From positions 1 through 64,000 of the forward strand of contig NZ_LXQB01000067.1 of NCBI RefSeq assembly GCF_004421185.1: a DNA stretch of 64,000 bases. Reading direction: 5' to 3'. The notes under the pieces were generated by a model, which was not told the origin of the DNA, made no database searches, and saw nothing but the letters and a program-made list of their open reading frames with translations. Positions 1-9,097 of this stretch are shown here, in pieces (the first letter of the stretch is position 1; the number at the start of each line of letters is the position of its first letter). Position numbers and translations under genes: made by a program. This DNA comes from Methylacidiphilum sp. Yel (GTDB lineage Bacteria; Verrucomicrobiota; Verrucomicrobiia; Methylacidiphilales; Methylacidiphilaceae).

Positions 1-1
1 A

Positions 2-235
2 TGCGTCGTTGTTGACATCGATCTTCACTACACCTCACAAATATGCTCGTGTTGTGGGGATACCCACCGATACAATCGCCAAACACAATCAGGTTTTGTG
101 TGCCGAAATTGCGGCTTCGAACTGAACGCCAGGCTAAAGGCGGCTTGGAACATTGCTCGGAAATACCTTGCCGGAGGAGGCGGCATGTCCACTTCCGGCG
201 GGCTGCTGTCAGCCAGCCTATCGTGTCAGCCGTAA
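2..235 (+). pseudogene. tnpB: IS200/IS605-family TnpB, 3' end only, decayed
   Basis: The frame is open from the left edge of the window and stops at 233-235, so only the C-terminal end is visible. It carries the zinc ribbon typical of OrfB/TnpB, with cysteine pairs CSCC and CRNC, followed by GFELNA and AAWNIARKYL. TnpB is the RNA-guided nuclease of IS605-type elements. The third catalytic Asp of the RuvC fold normally sits in the NAD-x-NAA segment after the ribbon; here it reads NARLKAA, so Asp is replaced by Arg. This copy is therefore probably inactive. The protein ends in a short Gly/Ser-rich tail. The body of the gene lies outside the window, so whether it carries other damage cannot be seen. 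The family call is firm; 'pseudogene' is an inference from the lost Asp. Confidence 0.8.
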
Positions 236-280
236 GGCTAGGCACACGCCCTGCCCTTTAGGGCTGAGGTAGCTGACTTT
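236..280 (+). mobile_element. Candidate right end of the IS605-type element
   Basis: Directly after the tnpB stop is a GC-rich stretch with a perfect hairpin, GCCCTTTAGGGC at 253-264, followed by CTGAGGTAGCTGAC. IS200/IS605 elements end in a subterminal hairpin 3' of tnpB, and the guide RNA scaffold (omega RNA) runs through the 3' end of tnpB to this boundary. Base composition drops sharply to AT-rich sequence after about position 280. The exact cleavage site cannot be fixed from one copy. Confidence 0.5.
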
Positions 281-542
281 GTCTTCAATGGCAATAACAT
301 GAGAGGAGAGTTTGGCTTTTTTAAGCCTGCGTTTGATGGCTGAAAAGAGAAAATGCAAACTACGATAAAATCCTTAACATTTTCTCAACTTGGATGGAAT
401 GTCTTGGGTAATTTTAGATGGAGAATTAGATAGGCATTTAAAATCTACACTTTGCAAGGAAGAAGAGGAGATTGCAGCCGTGAAAAGAAGGAAATATTTC
501 TTTTTTATATAGCAGAATCCATATCTAAGTTTTTCACAGTGA
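281..542. other. Intergenic stretch, no gene recognised
   Basis: This is AT-rich sequence between the insertion-sequence end and the lptD stop. I see no tRNA, no strong terminator and no convincing coding frame. A 37-codon plus-strand frame (about 400-510) and a 63-codon minus-strand frame that runs into lptD both lack a ribosome-binding site and recognisable motifs. It may hold debris from the transposon insertion. Confidence 0.5.
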
Positions 543-2996
543 TTACATTCCACTTCCCCAACCATAATCTACCTTCAGTGAAGGGAAGGCTTTGAGTGTT
601 AAAGCAATGTAGTACATTTGAATGGAAGGGCTTCCAGGGAACATGATGTTTTGAAAGTTAAATGAAAAAATCCAATCTTGGAGATCTCTATAAATGGTGA
701 AATTTTCAAAAGGAATATAACCTCCTGTTCCTTGATAGGTTAACATGCCCTTGACCTGCCAGTCTTTATTGATTCGCCAAAAATCAGAAATGAAAACGGT
801 GTTTTGTTGCCCAATAAAAGCTTGTTGATAGGCATTTAGCAACGATCCGTTTAAGTTCAAAGTCCCAGTGGGATTCACAGCAGGGAATGTAGCCGCAAGG
901 GGTATTGTCAGAAAGCTCACTGGAACTTCCACATTATTCAAATAGGAATAACCGAGGGTCAGATCATTGGCTCTATGAAATTGATATGTTATGGCTGTCG
1001 TCCAGTTGGTGTACCCTAAATCAGCGGTAGGTAAGGCGATATCTGAATGCAAATTAAACCAAGGTACAGGATTGATATCCACTACTCCATAGACTTCATC
1101 GACCGTATCACTCATGGGAATGAGTAGCTGATTATATTTTCTATCCCAATTCGCATCTACAAAGGCAGTAAATTCAGCTAGATTATATGTATTCCCATCT
1201 CTTTTTGTCTGAATCCTTTGCCGTATTCCACTTCTCAGATACGTCATACCAAAAAGGGAATCAATCGAAGGATAATTCATGAGATTAATTACGGGAGGAG
1301 TAATCGTTGGGAGAAAATTATCAAATCCTAAAACTTGATAAGGATTATCATAAGGATTGGGAATATACTGAAAATTCATAAAAGGCTGAACGACATGTCG
1401 TATCCCATGAATCCCCAGGAAAGGGATGTCCACATTTTCCCATACTTTCGAAAGCTTAAAGGAACTTTCAAGGCCTGCAACAAACAGGGCCCTGCTAAAA
1501 TCTAATCGACTAGCCGTAGGAACGGCACTTAGCACATTTTGATCACTCCAATACGTCCCTTCAAATCCGATTCTTGGAGTCACTGAGAGCCAATGGAAAT
1601 ATTCTTTGGGATAGCTCAATTCCTGATAGGTATCCCAACGGTACCCCCCATAATTACTTAGAAAGTAGGGTGGAGGAAGAGCCAAGAGTTGGGCGGGCGT
1701 TAAGGTTTGAGTCTGAGCTAAAGGGAAAAGAAAACGATTGAGAGGCTGCCACGGATAAAAAAGGCCGAAGATATTGCCTGGTGTAAAATTAAGGTTTGAA
1801 AATTGCTGCTCGAAATTGACTACACTATACCGGGATTGATAGGCAATTGGGGTATTGAAAATTCGCGTTCGGTTCGTCAAAATCGATAGTTCAGGCAATC
1901 TGTTTATCGAATTAAAAAAAGGCATTAAATTATCTCTGACAAGAAGATCCGCAGTAAAATTAGGATTATAATAATTAAGCCAAGCCACATTGTCAGGCTG
2001 TCTATTATACATATAGGTATTCCAAAGAAAATCCTCTAACACATAGGGATCCGTCCAGTAATTTAAATCCGTAGAAAGAGTAAATTCTTGAGTCAAAGGC
2101 ATCTTCATAGCCAGATTAAACATCCCTCGATTTGGCCCCACATCAAACCTTGGAATAGATGTCGGATTAAGCTGAAAATCGAAATCATTGGCATAATAGG
2201 TTCTTAAGAATCCCATTCCTCCTTCACTCGGAATGAACTTGAGGATAGCTCCACCAGCAGGGCCTCTTAAGGACCTATAGTCTAGTTGAAAAGTCGCTGC
2301 CGCTTTTTCACTAAATTTATAGTTATAGGTAAAAGTGACAAACCATCCCCAATAAGAGCGTTCCCCAGGGATGATATTGTAACTGCTTTCTTCACTATTC
2401 AAAGGCTGGCTGACAACTGGAAGCCATAGCACTGGAATCTTCCCCATATAAACCGTGACATTTTTCATCACTATCTTATCATTGGCATAAATATCAATCG
2501 TTTTGGCTTTTGTTTGGAAATAGGGTTGCTCTCTATTTTCTACTGTAAACATGCCATTTTCCACATGATAATGATCCTCTTCAGGAGTGGTAAGTGTTTG
2601 ACCGGAGGATAAAAGAGGAGTATCAAAGAGGCTCCAATTTAGAGCAGTTATGGCCTTAGTATCCAAATTATACACGATATGAGAAGCTCTAAAGACCCTT
2701 TTTTCGGTATAAACCCTAGCGTTGCCATCGGCAATGACTTCCCTTTTTACCGAATCATAGCTTATCTCATCTGCATAAATATCTGTTGCTCCATAATGGG
2801 CTACCGCATTGCCCTTAGCAACGGCAATGTTGCCTACAAAGTGAGTTTCTTCAGCGGTAATTTCCACGGGAATCTGTCCAGGAGGAACCTTTTGCTGTTC
2901 TTCCTCGGTTTCATCTGAATCCTGGGCAAAAGAAGAAAGGGGGAAAGCTATCAAAAGGCATGCTAACAGTATGAAAAACAGCCCTTTTTTTGTCAT
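543..2996 (-). CDS. lptD: LPS-assembly protein LptD (OstA/Imp)
   Basis: This is an outer-membrane beta-barrel that, with LptE, places lipopolysaccharide in the outer leaflet. The chosen ATG gives 817 residues with a clean signal peptide (basic MTKK, a hydrophobic core, SSFAQ at the cleavage region). A GTG at 3050 would add 18 residues and is possible; neither start has a strong ribosome-binding site. After the signal comes an acidic linker and the OstA/LptA-like N-domain (about residues 40-170, with ITAEETHFVGN and AKGNAVAHYG). The rest is a long Tyr/Trp/Asn-rich barrel of alternating strands ending in an aromatic segment (VDYGWG). The length fits the family. It is the last gene of a minus-strand run that includes sugar-nucleotide genes, which fits a role in surface glycan assembly. 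Confidence 0.9.
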   Translation of the reverse strand: MTKKGLFFILLACLLIAFPLSSFAQDSDETEEEQQKVPPGQIPVEITAEETHFVGNIAVAKGNAVAHYGATDIYADEISYDSVKREVIADGNARVYTEKRVFRASHIVYNLDTKAITALNWSLFDTPLLSSGQTLTTPEEDHYHVENGMFTVENREQPYFQTKAKTIDIYANDKIVMKNVTVYMGKIPVLWLPVVSQPLNSEESSYNIIPGERSYWGWFVTFTYNYKFSEKAAATFQLDYRSLRGPAGGAILKFIPSEGGMGFLRTYYANDFDFQLNPTSIPRFDVGPNRGMFNLAMKMPLTQEFTLSTDLNYWTDPYVLEDFLWNTYMYNRQPDNVAWLNYYNPNFTADLLVRDNLMPFFNSINRLPELSILTNRTRIFNTPIAYQSRYSVVNFEQQFSNLNFTPGNIFGLFYPWQPLNRFLFPLAQTQTLTPAQLLALPPPYFLSNYGGYRWDTYQELSYPKEYFHWLSVTPRIGFEGTYWSDQNVLSAVPTASRLDFSRALFVAGLESSFKLSKVWENVDIPFLGIHGIRHVVQPFMNFQYIPNPYDNPYQVLGFDNFLPTITPPVINLMNYPSIDSLFGMTYLRSGIRQRIQTKRDGNTYNLAEFTAFVDANWDRKYNQLLIPMSDTVDEVYGVVDINPVPWFNLHSDIALPTADLGYTNWTTAITYQFHRANDLTLGYSYLNNVEVPVSFLTIPLAATFPAVNPTGTLNLNGSLLNAYQQAFIGQQNTVFISDFWRINKDWQVKGMLTYQGTGGYIPFENFTIYRDLQDWIFSFNFQNIMFPGSPSIQMYYIALTLKAFPSLKVDYGWGSGM

Positions 2997-3118
2997 TCTT
3001 GCCACAAGCTTGAGAAAGAAAGAAAACAATGGCAAAAGTAGAATTTTCACAGCATTTAAGTTCCATGATTATGACAAAAAAGTTTCCTTTACAAGTTCAA
3101 AACATTTGTTTTTTAGAC

Positions 3119-4360
3119 CTAATTCAGTGCGTTTTTTCTGTTCCCTTGGTGAGCATAGAACTGACGAATGGTTTCCACAACCCTTTCAATTTCTTCTTCA
3201 CGGAGTCCTGGGAAAATAGGCAAGGCTAGAACTTCCTCTGAAAGCTTTTCAGCTATAGGGAAATCCCCTTTTCTATAACCAAGGAAAGAAAAACAGGGTT
3301 GCAGATGCAAAGGAATAGGATAATAGATTTCTGTTTGGATCCTCTCTTCCCTCAAATAATTTCTGAGTCTGTCCCTGTCTTTTTTTACCCTGATGACATA
3401 CTGGTTGAATGTGTGGATGCCACGAACCCTATTCGGTAGAAAAATGGGATAACCCCACTCTTTTTCTAACCAACTCGAATGTTTCTCTTGTTGGCTTGTC
3501 TGACAAAGACAAGGATCGGGGCATTTTATGGCAATACCTGAAGAAAGGAAAGCTTCCTCATAAAATTGCGCGTTTTTTATTCTTTGGGCAATAAGGCTAT
3601 CAACAGCGGCTAGTTTCACACTGAGGAAAGCAGCTTGCATCTCATCCATTCTGAAATTACCACCAAGCCATTCATGGGAATATTTCTCTTTTGAAGAACC
3701 ATGGACTCTTAAAGCCCGGATTTTGCAAGTTATGTCATCTGAAGAGCTAGAGACTAAACCAGCTTCGCCAAAAGCAGCCAAATTTTTGGTAGGGAAAAAA
3801 GAAAAACAACCTACCGAACCGAAGGTCCCCGCTTTCTTATTACCAATCGAAGCACCGAATGCCTGAGCGCTATCTTCTATAAGAAAAAGATGCTTTTTTT
3901 CTTCGATTGCTTTGAACCTTTCCATATCGGCACATTGTCCAAAAAGGTGAACAGGGATTATCCCCTGGGTATTAGAACTGATCCTTGCTTGTGCCTCAGA
4001 AGGAGAAAGCTGAAAGCAGCTTGGACAAACATCTGCAAAGACTGGTCTTGCTCCCGTCCTCGCAACAGAACTAGCAGTTGCAAAAAAGGTAAAGGCTGGA
4101 CAAATTATTTCATCTCCAGCCTTTACCCCGAAAGCCATGAGCGCTAACAAAAGAGCATCGCTTCCTGAAGAAACTCCTATGCAATGGCTTACATTTAGAT
4201 ACCTTGCAACGGATTGTTCGAAGCTCCGTACTTCCTGACCAAGAATGTATCTTCCACTTTCAAGAACACGAGAGAAAGCCTCTTCTATGCCCTTTTTTTC
4301 AAAGCTGAGCATTCTTCTTAAATCCATGAATGGAACTTCACCACTGTTTTTTTCTTCCAC
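3119..4360 (-). CDS. DegT/DnrJ/EryC1 family sugar aminotransferase
   Basis: This is a PLP-dependent enzyme of fold type I that transfers an amino group to a keto sugar nucleotide for surface polysaccharides. Visible family marks are SSGSDAL (66-71, phosphate binding), PAFTFFATA (88-96), EDSAQAFGA (162-170, Asp that holds the pyridine ring) and FFPTKNL, with the Schiff-base lysine at about K192. The length of 413 residues is slightly above the usual 370-400. The start is GTG; GAGAGG lies five bases upstream and supports it. It follows the nucleotide-sugar reductase gene by 16 bases, so the two are probably co-transcribed. The exact sugar cannot be told from sequence. Related family members act as dehydratases, but those replace the lysine, which is present here. 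Confidence 0.88.
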   Translation of the reverse strand: MEEKNSGEVPFMDLRRMLSFEKKGIEEAFSRVLESGRYILGQEVRSFEQSVARYLNVSHCIGVSSGSDALLLALMAFGVKAGDEIICPAFTFFATASSVARTGARPVFADVCPSCFQLSPSEAQARISSNTQGIIPVHLFGQCADMERFKAIEEKKHLFLIEDSAQAFGASIGNKKAGTFGSVGCFSFFPTKNLAAFGEAGLVSSSSDDITCKIRALRVHGSSKEKYSHEWLGGNFRMDEMQAAFLSVKLAAVDSLIAQRIKNAQFYEEAFLSSGIAIKCPDPCLCQTSQQEKHSSWLEKEWGYPIFLPNRVRGIHTFNQYVIRVKKDRDRLRNYLREERIQTEIYYPIPLHLQPCFSFLGYRKGDFPIAEKLSEEVLALPIFPGLREEEIERVVETIRQFYAHQGNRKNALN

Positions 4361-4376
4361 ACTGACCTCTCAACTC

Positions 4377-5282
4377 TTATTGGCAGGAGCTTTCTTGCCA
4401 TTTCAAAAGATCTTCTTCCAAAGCCTCTTCGATGTTCCTGATTTGGATCCCACAACTTAGTAGCTTCGAATTATCAAGCACACAGTTTGATCTTGGAGCT
4501 TTGACATGCTTTAAAAATTCTTTTTCGTTCTCAAAAAAAAGAAATTGCTTTCCTTTGGCTCTGAGCTTTTTACCTAATGGAGAAACAAGTATTTTTTCAA
4601 TGATCTCTCTGGTTGTTATTGATCCTGTATTGGTTATGTGATAGATGCCAAAGGGTAATCTCTTTTCCCAACATTCAAATGAAGCTCTTACAAACTCTTC
4701 GATTTCAGAAAGAGAGTTCCGGGCATCTAATAAACGTGGATAAAACAAAAGCTTAGAAAGATAATTTTTGGGATGATCCTGCCAGTGAAATGGCATACGC
4801 AATCTCCAAATATAACAAGAGGCACCAATTAAAAGCTCCTCAGCAAGAGCTTTACATCCACTATAAAAACTGCAGGGAGAAGCCCTAAAAGAGAAATTTG
4901 GTGGATCTTCCTCCTGAAATCCTATTCGCTGGCCATCTTCTCCAATTCCCTTATCCCCCTGATAGAGACAACCTGAAGAGACCTGACCAAATATAATTCC
5001 TTTTTTTGTGCATACCTTGGCAAGAATGCCAGGGATAATGACATTGCCTAAAAGACAGTCAACTTTGTTTTCTTCGCATGCATCTACATTCGGTTTGCCC
5101 GTATATCCAACAGCATTGATAATGAAGTCAGCTTCAATTTTATCAAGGAACTCAGTGAGTTTTTTTTCGTCCGTCAGATCGATTTCTTTGTGGGTTGGAG
5201 CAATAAAATCCAATCCTTTGGATTGAAGCATCTTTTTATAAAAACTACCCACATACCCGCTCGATCCAAACAAGACTATCAT
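4377..5282 (-). CDS. RmlD-like nucleotide-sugar epimerase/reductase
   Basis: This is an extended short-chain dehydrogenase of the RmlD (dTDP-4-dehydrorhamnose reductase) subfamily. The Rossmann motif GSSGYVG is at the N-terminus and the catalytic YSGCK (Y140, K144) is present. The segment SSGCLYQG followed by IGFQEEDPPNF resembles the epimerase/reductase enzymes of the plant UER1/NRS-ER type more than classical RmlD; that is my reading of the motif, not a search result. I chose the ATG at 5282 because the Rossmann strand MIVLFGSSG starts there; upstream codons to 5345 encode a basic tail with no homology signal. It lies between a NusG paralogue and a sugar aminotransferase, which fits deoxysugar synthesis for surface polysaccharide. 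Confidence 0.8.
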   Translation of the reverse strand: MIVLFGSSGYVGSFYKKMLQSKGLDFIAPTHKEIDLTDEKKLTEFLDKIEADFIINAVGYTGKPNVDACEENKVDCLLGNVIIPGILAKVCTKKGIIFGQVSSGCLYQGDKGIGEDGQRIGFQEEDPPNFSFRASPCSFYSGCKALAEELLIGASCYIWRLRMPFHWQDHPKNYLSKLLFYPRLLDARNSLSEIEEFVRASFECWEKRLPFGIYHITNTGSITTREIIEKILVSPLGKKLRAKGKQFLFFENEKEFLKHVKAPRSNCVLDNSKLLSCGIQIRNIEEALEEDLLKWQESSCQ

Positions 5283-5424
5283 GATAATTTTGTATGAAAT
5301 CCTTACTTTTCGTTCAAGAACGATTGTTTGGCTGCTAAGGATCAAATATACCTAGAAGACTTAGGCTTCCTTCCCTCATTGCTCTCCTTCCTTTTCTCAA
5401 CAAGGATAAGAATGTTCTTCAGCG

Positions 5425-5976
5425 TTAGTCCAATTCTAAATTCTTTCTGAAAATTTCCGAATCCTTTCCCCCTATATCATCGTATCTTATTTCGGTTTGA
5501 ACTGTTCTCCCTAACCACTCCAATAGCACTTTAATCCGCTCTCTAGCTGGGACAAAACCCAAAACAATGCATGAAAATCCCTTAAAAGGTCCTTCAGCAA
5601 TATTGATCTTCGATCCAATATTGACTTTTTCTTGAACCATTTTAATTCCCTTCTCGCCAAACTGTGTTTTTAATTCTGTGATAAAACAGTCCGGGACAAC
5701 AGGATAGGTGGATCCGAAATGGACAACGGCCTTTACTCCTTTAGCAGAACGAACGAAAATTAGCTTGGATAAAAGGTTAAATTTTGCAAAGATATATCCA
5801 GGGAAAAGAGGTTCCAAAACCAAACAGGATTTTTTACTTCTAATTTTTTTATAGAGAATCTGAGGAAAAAAAACTTCAATATTTTCTTTTTTTAAGTTTT
5901 CTATAGCAAATTTTTCTTTTTTAGGATGAACAGAAAGACAATACCATAAAGATTCATTCGTCCATTGCTTTTCCAT
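5425..5976 (-). CDS. NusG paralogue, RfaH/LoaP-like antiterminator
   Basis: The 183 residues have the NusG layout. An NGN domain (about 1-110) opens with LWYCLSVHPKKEKFA and contains EPLFPGYIFAKF, the conserved patch that binds RNA polymerase. A C-terminal KOW domain (about 120-170, GSKINIAEGPFKGFSCIV) follows. Core NusG normally sits beside secE and ribosomal genes; this copy leads a polysaccharide cluster, the usual place for specialised paralogues such as RfaH, UpxY or LoaP that help polymerase read long surface-glycan operons. The ATG is preceded by GGGAG four bases upstream. Regulation of the downstream genes in cis is an inference from position. Confidence 0.85.
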   Translation of the reverse strand: MEKQWTNESLWYCLSVHPKKEKFAIENLKKENIEVFFPQILYKKIRSKKSCLVLEPLFPGYIFAKFNLLSKLIFVRSAKGVKAVVHFGSTYPVVPDCFITELKTQFGEKGIKMVQEKVNIGSKINIAEGPFKGFSCIVLGFVPARERIKVLLEWLGRTVQTEIRYDDIGGKDSEIFRKNLELD

Positions 5977-6054
5977 GGTTCTCCCAAAAAGTTAGGCTAT
6001 GCTACTGAAAATAGTTCATTTATATTTTAATAAAACGCGAGGGAGAAAAAAAAC

Positions 6055-6119
6055 ATTATCTTAGCATCAGAGAAACACTTCTATTGGTTCAGTAGAAGTG
6101 CTAAAACTTCTGAGATAAT
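6055..6119 (+). promoter_or_regulatory. Two-tier stem-loop just before ychF
   Basis: ATTATCTTAG (6055-6064) pairs with CTGAGATAAT (6110-6119) over ten positions with one G-U. Inside it, CACTTCTA (6076-6083) pairs perfectly with TAGAAGTG (6093-6100) around a nine-base loop. The structure ends nine bases before the ychF ATG and would lie in the 5' leader, where it could mask the initiation region. An AT-rich possible -10 region lies upstream at about 6020-6035. A terminator role seems less likely because no U-run follows. Confidence 0.45.
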
Positions 6120-6128
6120 TTCATTACC

Positions 6129-7229
6129 ATGTTAAAAGCTGGACTTGTTGGACTACCAAACGTAGGGAAAAGCACTCTTTTTAATGCCTTGACAAAAAGC
6201 AAAAAAGCTGAGGCAGCTAATTATCCATTCTGCACAATCGATCCTAACATCGGCATTATTGCTGTAGCGGATAAAAGACTTGAGGAGCTAGCAAAAATTT
6301 CAAAATCAATAAAAACTATACCCGCAGCCATTGAAATCGTCGATATTGCTGGATTAGTAAAAGGCGCAAGCCAAGGAGAAGGTCTAGGTAATCAATTTTT
6401 AGCTCACATCAGGGAAGTGGATGCCATTCTTTTGGTGCTCCGTTGTTTTGAGGGAACAGAAGTGCATCATATTACTGGCAGAGTCGATCCCGTAGAGGAT
6501 CTAGACATCCTTCTGACCGAATTGTCTTTAGCTGACTTTTCCACCATAGAAAAACAGTTAGAGAAAGTCAAAAAGAGTGCTTCTGCAAAAAGGAAAATCC
6601 TTGTCGATCCTTCTCTCCTAGAAAAAGCATCTCATTTCTTGAGTAAAGGAATCCCTCTTTTTTCCTTAAATCTTGATCAGCAGGAAATGAATCAACTTAA
6701 ACGGCTTTCTTTGTTAACCACAAAACCTATTCTTCTTGTTTGCAATGTCGAGGAAAATGAGCTAAGTCTTGGTGAAAACAACCCCTTCGTTCATAAAGTC
6801 ATTGATTATATAAAAACGCATCCTTTTTTTGACTATGTCATTCTTTCGGCACAACTAGAAGCTGATTTAAATGATCTTGATTTAGAAGAAAAAAAAGAGT
6901 ACTTACAATCGCTCGGTCTAAAGGATTCTGGTTGTGACCAGCTCGTTCAAAAGGTTTATAAGCTATTAGGATTGCGAACTTTTTTTACAACCGGGCCGAA
7001 GGAAACCCGTGCATGGACCATCCACGCAGGCGATACAGCTCCCAAAGCAGCTGGCGTCATTCATTCGGATTTTGAAAGAGGTTTTATTGCAGCCGAATGT
7101 CTCCGATTCGATGATTTTGTTTTGTACGGTTCCTTTGCCAAAGCAAAAGAAGCAGGAAAACTAAGGATAGAAGGGAAAGACTATGTTATTGCCGATGGAG
7201 AAATTGTTGAATTTCGCTTCAATGTTTAA
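6129..7229 (+). CDS. ychF: Ribosome-binding ATPase YchF (OLA1 family)
   Basis: YchF is a universally conserved P-loop enzyme of the Obg family that binds the 70S ribosome and prefers ATP over GTP. Visible are the P-loop GLPNVGKST (8-16), the family signature NYPFCTIDPN, the switch II segment DIAGLVKGAS (DxxG) and a C-terminal TGS domain ending FRFNV. The 366 residues match the usual length of about 363. The gene is divergent from the polysaccharide operon and convergent with mutL, from which it is separated by only nine bases. A stem-loop immediately precedes the start codon and no clear Shine-Dalgarno sequence is seen. Confidence 0.96.
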   Translation: MLKAGLVGLPNVGKSTLFNALTKSKKAEAANYPFCTIDPNIGIIAVADKRLEELAKISKSIKTIPAAIEIVDIAGLVKGASQGEGLGNQFLAHIREVDAILLVLRCFEGTEVHHITGRVDPVEDLDILLTELSLADFSTIEKQLEKVKKSASAKRKILVDPSLLEKASHFLSKGIPLFSLNLDQQEMNQLKRLSLLTTKPILLVCNVEENELSLGENNPFVHKVIDYIKTHPFFDYVILSAQLEADLNDLDLEEKKEYLQSLGLKDSGCDQLVQKVYKLLGLRTFFTTGPKETRAWTIHAGDTAPKAAGVIHSDFERGFIAAECLRFDDFVLYGSFAKAKEAGKLRIEGKDYVIADGEIVEFRFNV

Positions 7230-7238
7230 ACCCGATCT

Positions 7239-9032
7239 TTAAAGAATTTTTCCTTTCATTTCACAACCTTGAACTCCTATTCTACCAAATTGTTTTTCAA
7301 GCTCTTTAAATTCAATCTTTATCCAGGTGGGTCTCCCATGAGGGCAAGTATGAGGGAATTTGCAAAGGAATAGGTCCCTCACAAGTTTTTCCTGTTCTTC
7401 CCTAGTGAGCAAATCCCCAGATTTGACTGCTTTTTTACAAACTGATAAAGCAATATCTCTTTGCCAGTAGAGTCGGGCAGTTTTTTTGTGTCTTTCCAAC
7501 TCAACAAGTTCCAAGAGGACTTCTCGCAAAAACATTTCGTAATCTGTTCTTTTAATTCCAGTTGGGACAGACTCCAATAGAAAAGAAGAAATGCCAAAAG
7601 AGCGTATTTCAAAACCAAGATCTTCAAAAAGGCTCAAAGAGTTTGAAAGAATTTCAGCTTCCGTGGCAGAAAGGGTTATAAGAATCGGAGTCAAAAGTTT
7701 TTGTGCCTGCTTTTGAGAAGCATGAAACTGTTCTATCATTTTCTCAAACAATACCCTTTCATGAGCGGCATGTTGATCAATTAATAAAATCCCCTCTTTG
7801 ATTTCAACAGCAATGTAAAGAGAAGAAAAAAGACCAACAATTTTGTATTCAAAAGGGTTGTTAGTTTCTTGATTTTCTTTGGGATGAGAAGAGCTGTAGT
7901 TTGTGAACAGATCTTCTCCAGATAGAGATTCATTGACAAAGCTCAGGCAACTTTCTCCACTATGCGCTGTATCTGTAGTTGGAAGAGTTGGAAGATTTAG
8001 CTCTTTTTTCTCAAAAAAAAACGAAGAAGGTACCGATATCCCTTGAAATTTCAATCCATCTAATACCACTTGGCTTACAAAGTTTCTAAAAGCATATTCT
8101 CTTTTAAAACGAACTTCTTTTTTTGTTGGATGCACATTCACGTCAATCTCCTCAGGACTAACTTCGACAAAAAGAACACAAAGAGGATAGAGCCCTTTCA
8201 TTAGGGAATTTCGATAGGCATCGATGACGGCTAAGGAGAAACTTTTAGATTCCACTGGCCGTTTGTTGACAAAAAAGAACATGTCTTCCCTGGTAGGTCT
8301 TCCTACCCCAGGTTTGCTTATGGCCCCAAATATTCTGAATCCCTTTCCTTCTTTTTCAATCCATAAAAGTTCTTTTGCCCATGTTTCTCCAAAAACAGAA
8401 GAAATTCTTTTCCAAAAATCTTCGCCTTTCTCCCAACATCCTTTACCCCCTGGACTATGATCATATCGAATACCTATTTCGGGATGAGACAAAGCAGAAA
8501 AAATAAGCTGCTTTTGAAGATGTAGCAGTTCGGTCCTAGGGGATTTCAAAAATTTAAGTCTTGCTGGAACATTGAAAAAAAGAGAGCTGACAGCAACTGT
8601 TGTTCCCTCCAATCCGCCCGTTTCATTGACTTGAACTATTTTCCCACCATGGACTTCTATAACGATTCCTTTGGAAGTTCCTTTTTCTTGGGTAGCCAGA
8701 CTAAATTTAGCAACTGAAGCAATGGCTGGAATGGCTTCTCCTCGAAAACCATAAGTAGTAAGCCTGGAAAAATCACTCAACGAGACAATCTTACTTGTAG
8801 CATGTCTTTCCAAACAAAGAAAAGCATCTTCCTTACACATCCCACAGCCATCATCCTTTACCTTTATCCATGATATCCCTCCAGATCTGGTTTCAACATC
8901 GATTTGGGTGGCTCCCGCATCAATAGAATTTTCAATCAATTCCTTAAGGACTGAAGCTGGCCTTTCAATAATCTCCCCTGCCGCAATCTGATTAGAGACT
9001 TCTTCGGTCAAAATGTGAATTTTCCTTCCCAT
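7239..9032 (-). CDS. mutL: DNA mismatch repair protein MutL
   Basis: MutL couples mismatch recognition by MutS to strand incision. The N-terminal GHKL ATPase motifs are complete: ELIENSIDAGA (31-41), DDGCGM (60-65), GFRGEA (95-100) and a conserved NVHPTKKEVRF (299-309). After a linker (about 335-395) the C-terminal domain carries the endonuclease motif DQHAAHE with a further E (419-430), VCKKAVKSGD, and CPHGRP near the end. These mark the nicking MutL type found in bacteria without MutH. The 597 residues are normal. It is divergent from the CAP-domain gene, with only 65 bases between the two starts. Confidence 0.97.
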   Translation of the reverse strand: MGRKIHILTEEVSNQIAAGEIIERPASVLKELIENSIDAGATQIDVETRSGGISWIKVKDDGCGMCKEDAFLCLERHATSKIVSLSDFSRLTTYGFRGEAIPAIASVAKFSLATQEKGTSKGIVIEVHGGKIVQVNETGGLEGTTVAVSSLFFNVPARLKFLKSPRTELLHLQKQLIFSALSHPEIGIRYDHSPGGKGCWEKGEDFWKRISSVFGETWAKELLWIEKEGKGFRIFGAISKPGVGRPTREDMFFFVNKRPVESKSFSLAVIDAYRNSLMKGLYPLCVLFVEVSPEEIDVNVHPTKKEVRFKREYAFRNFVSQVVLDGLKFQGISVPSSFFFEKKELNLPTLPTTDTAHSGESCLSFVNESLSGEDLFTNYSSSHPKENQETNNPFEYKIVGLFSSLYIAVEIKEGILLIDQHAAHERVLFEKMIEQFHASQKQAQKLLTPILITLSATEAEILSNSLSLFEDLGFEIRSFGISSFLLESVPTGIKRTDYEMFLREVLLELVELERHKKTARLYWQRDIALSVCKKAVKSGDLLTREEQEKLVRDLFLCKFPHTCPHGRPTWIKIEFKELEKQFGRIGVQGCEMKGKIL

Positions 9033-9097
9033 TATCTATCCCCATTTAGGATTCAAATTATTGAGCTGTCTTTGTATATTATCTTTCCTTACTAATT

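Noticed and set aside
43-261. 72-residue plus-strand frame at the left edge
   Set aside because: It is an alternate frame of the tnpB remnant; the zinc-ribbon motifs read in the overlapping frame ending at 235.
374-565. 63-residue minus-strand frame with several cysteines running into the lptD 3' end
   Set aside because: It begins inside lptD in another frame, has no ribosome-binding site and no known motif.
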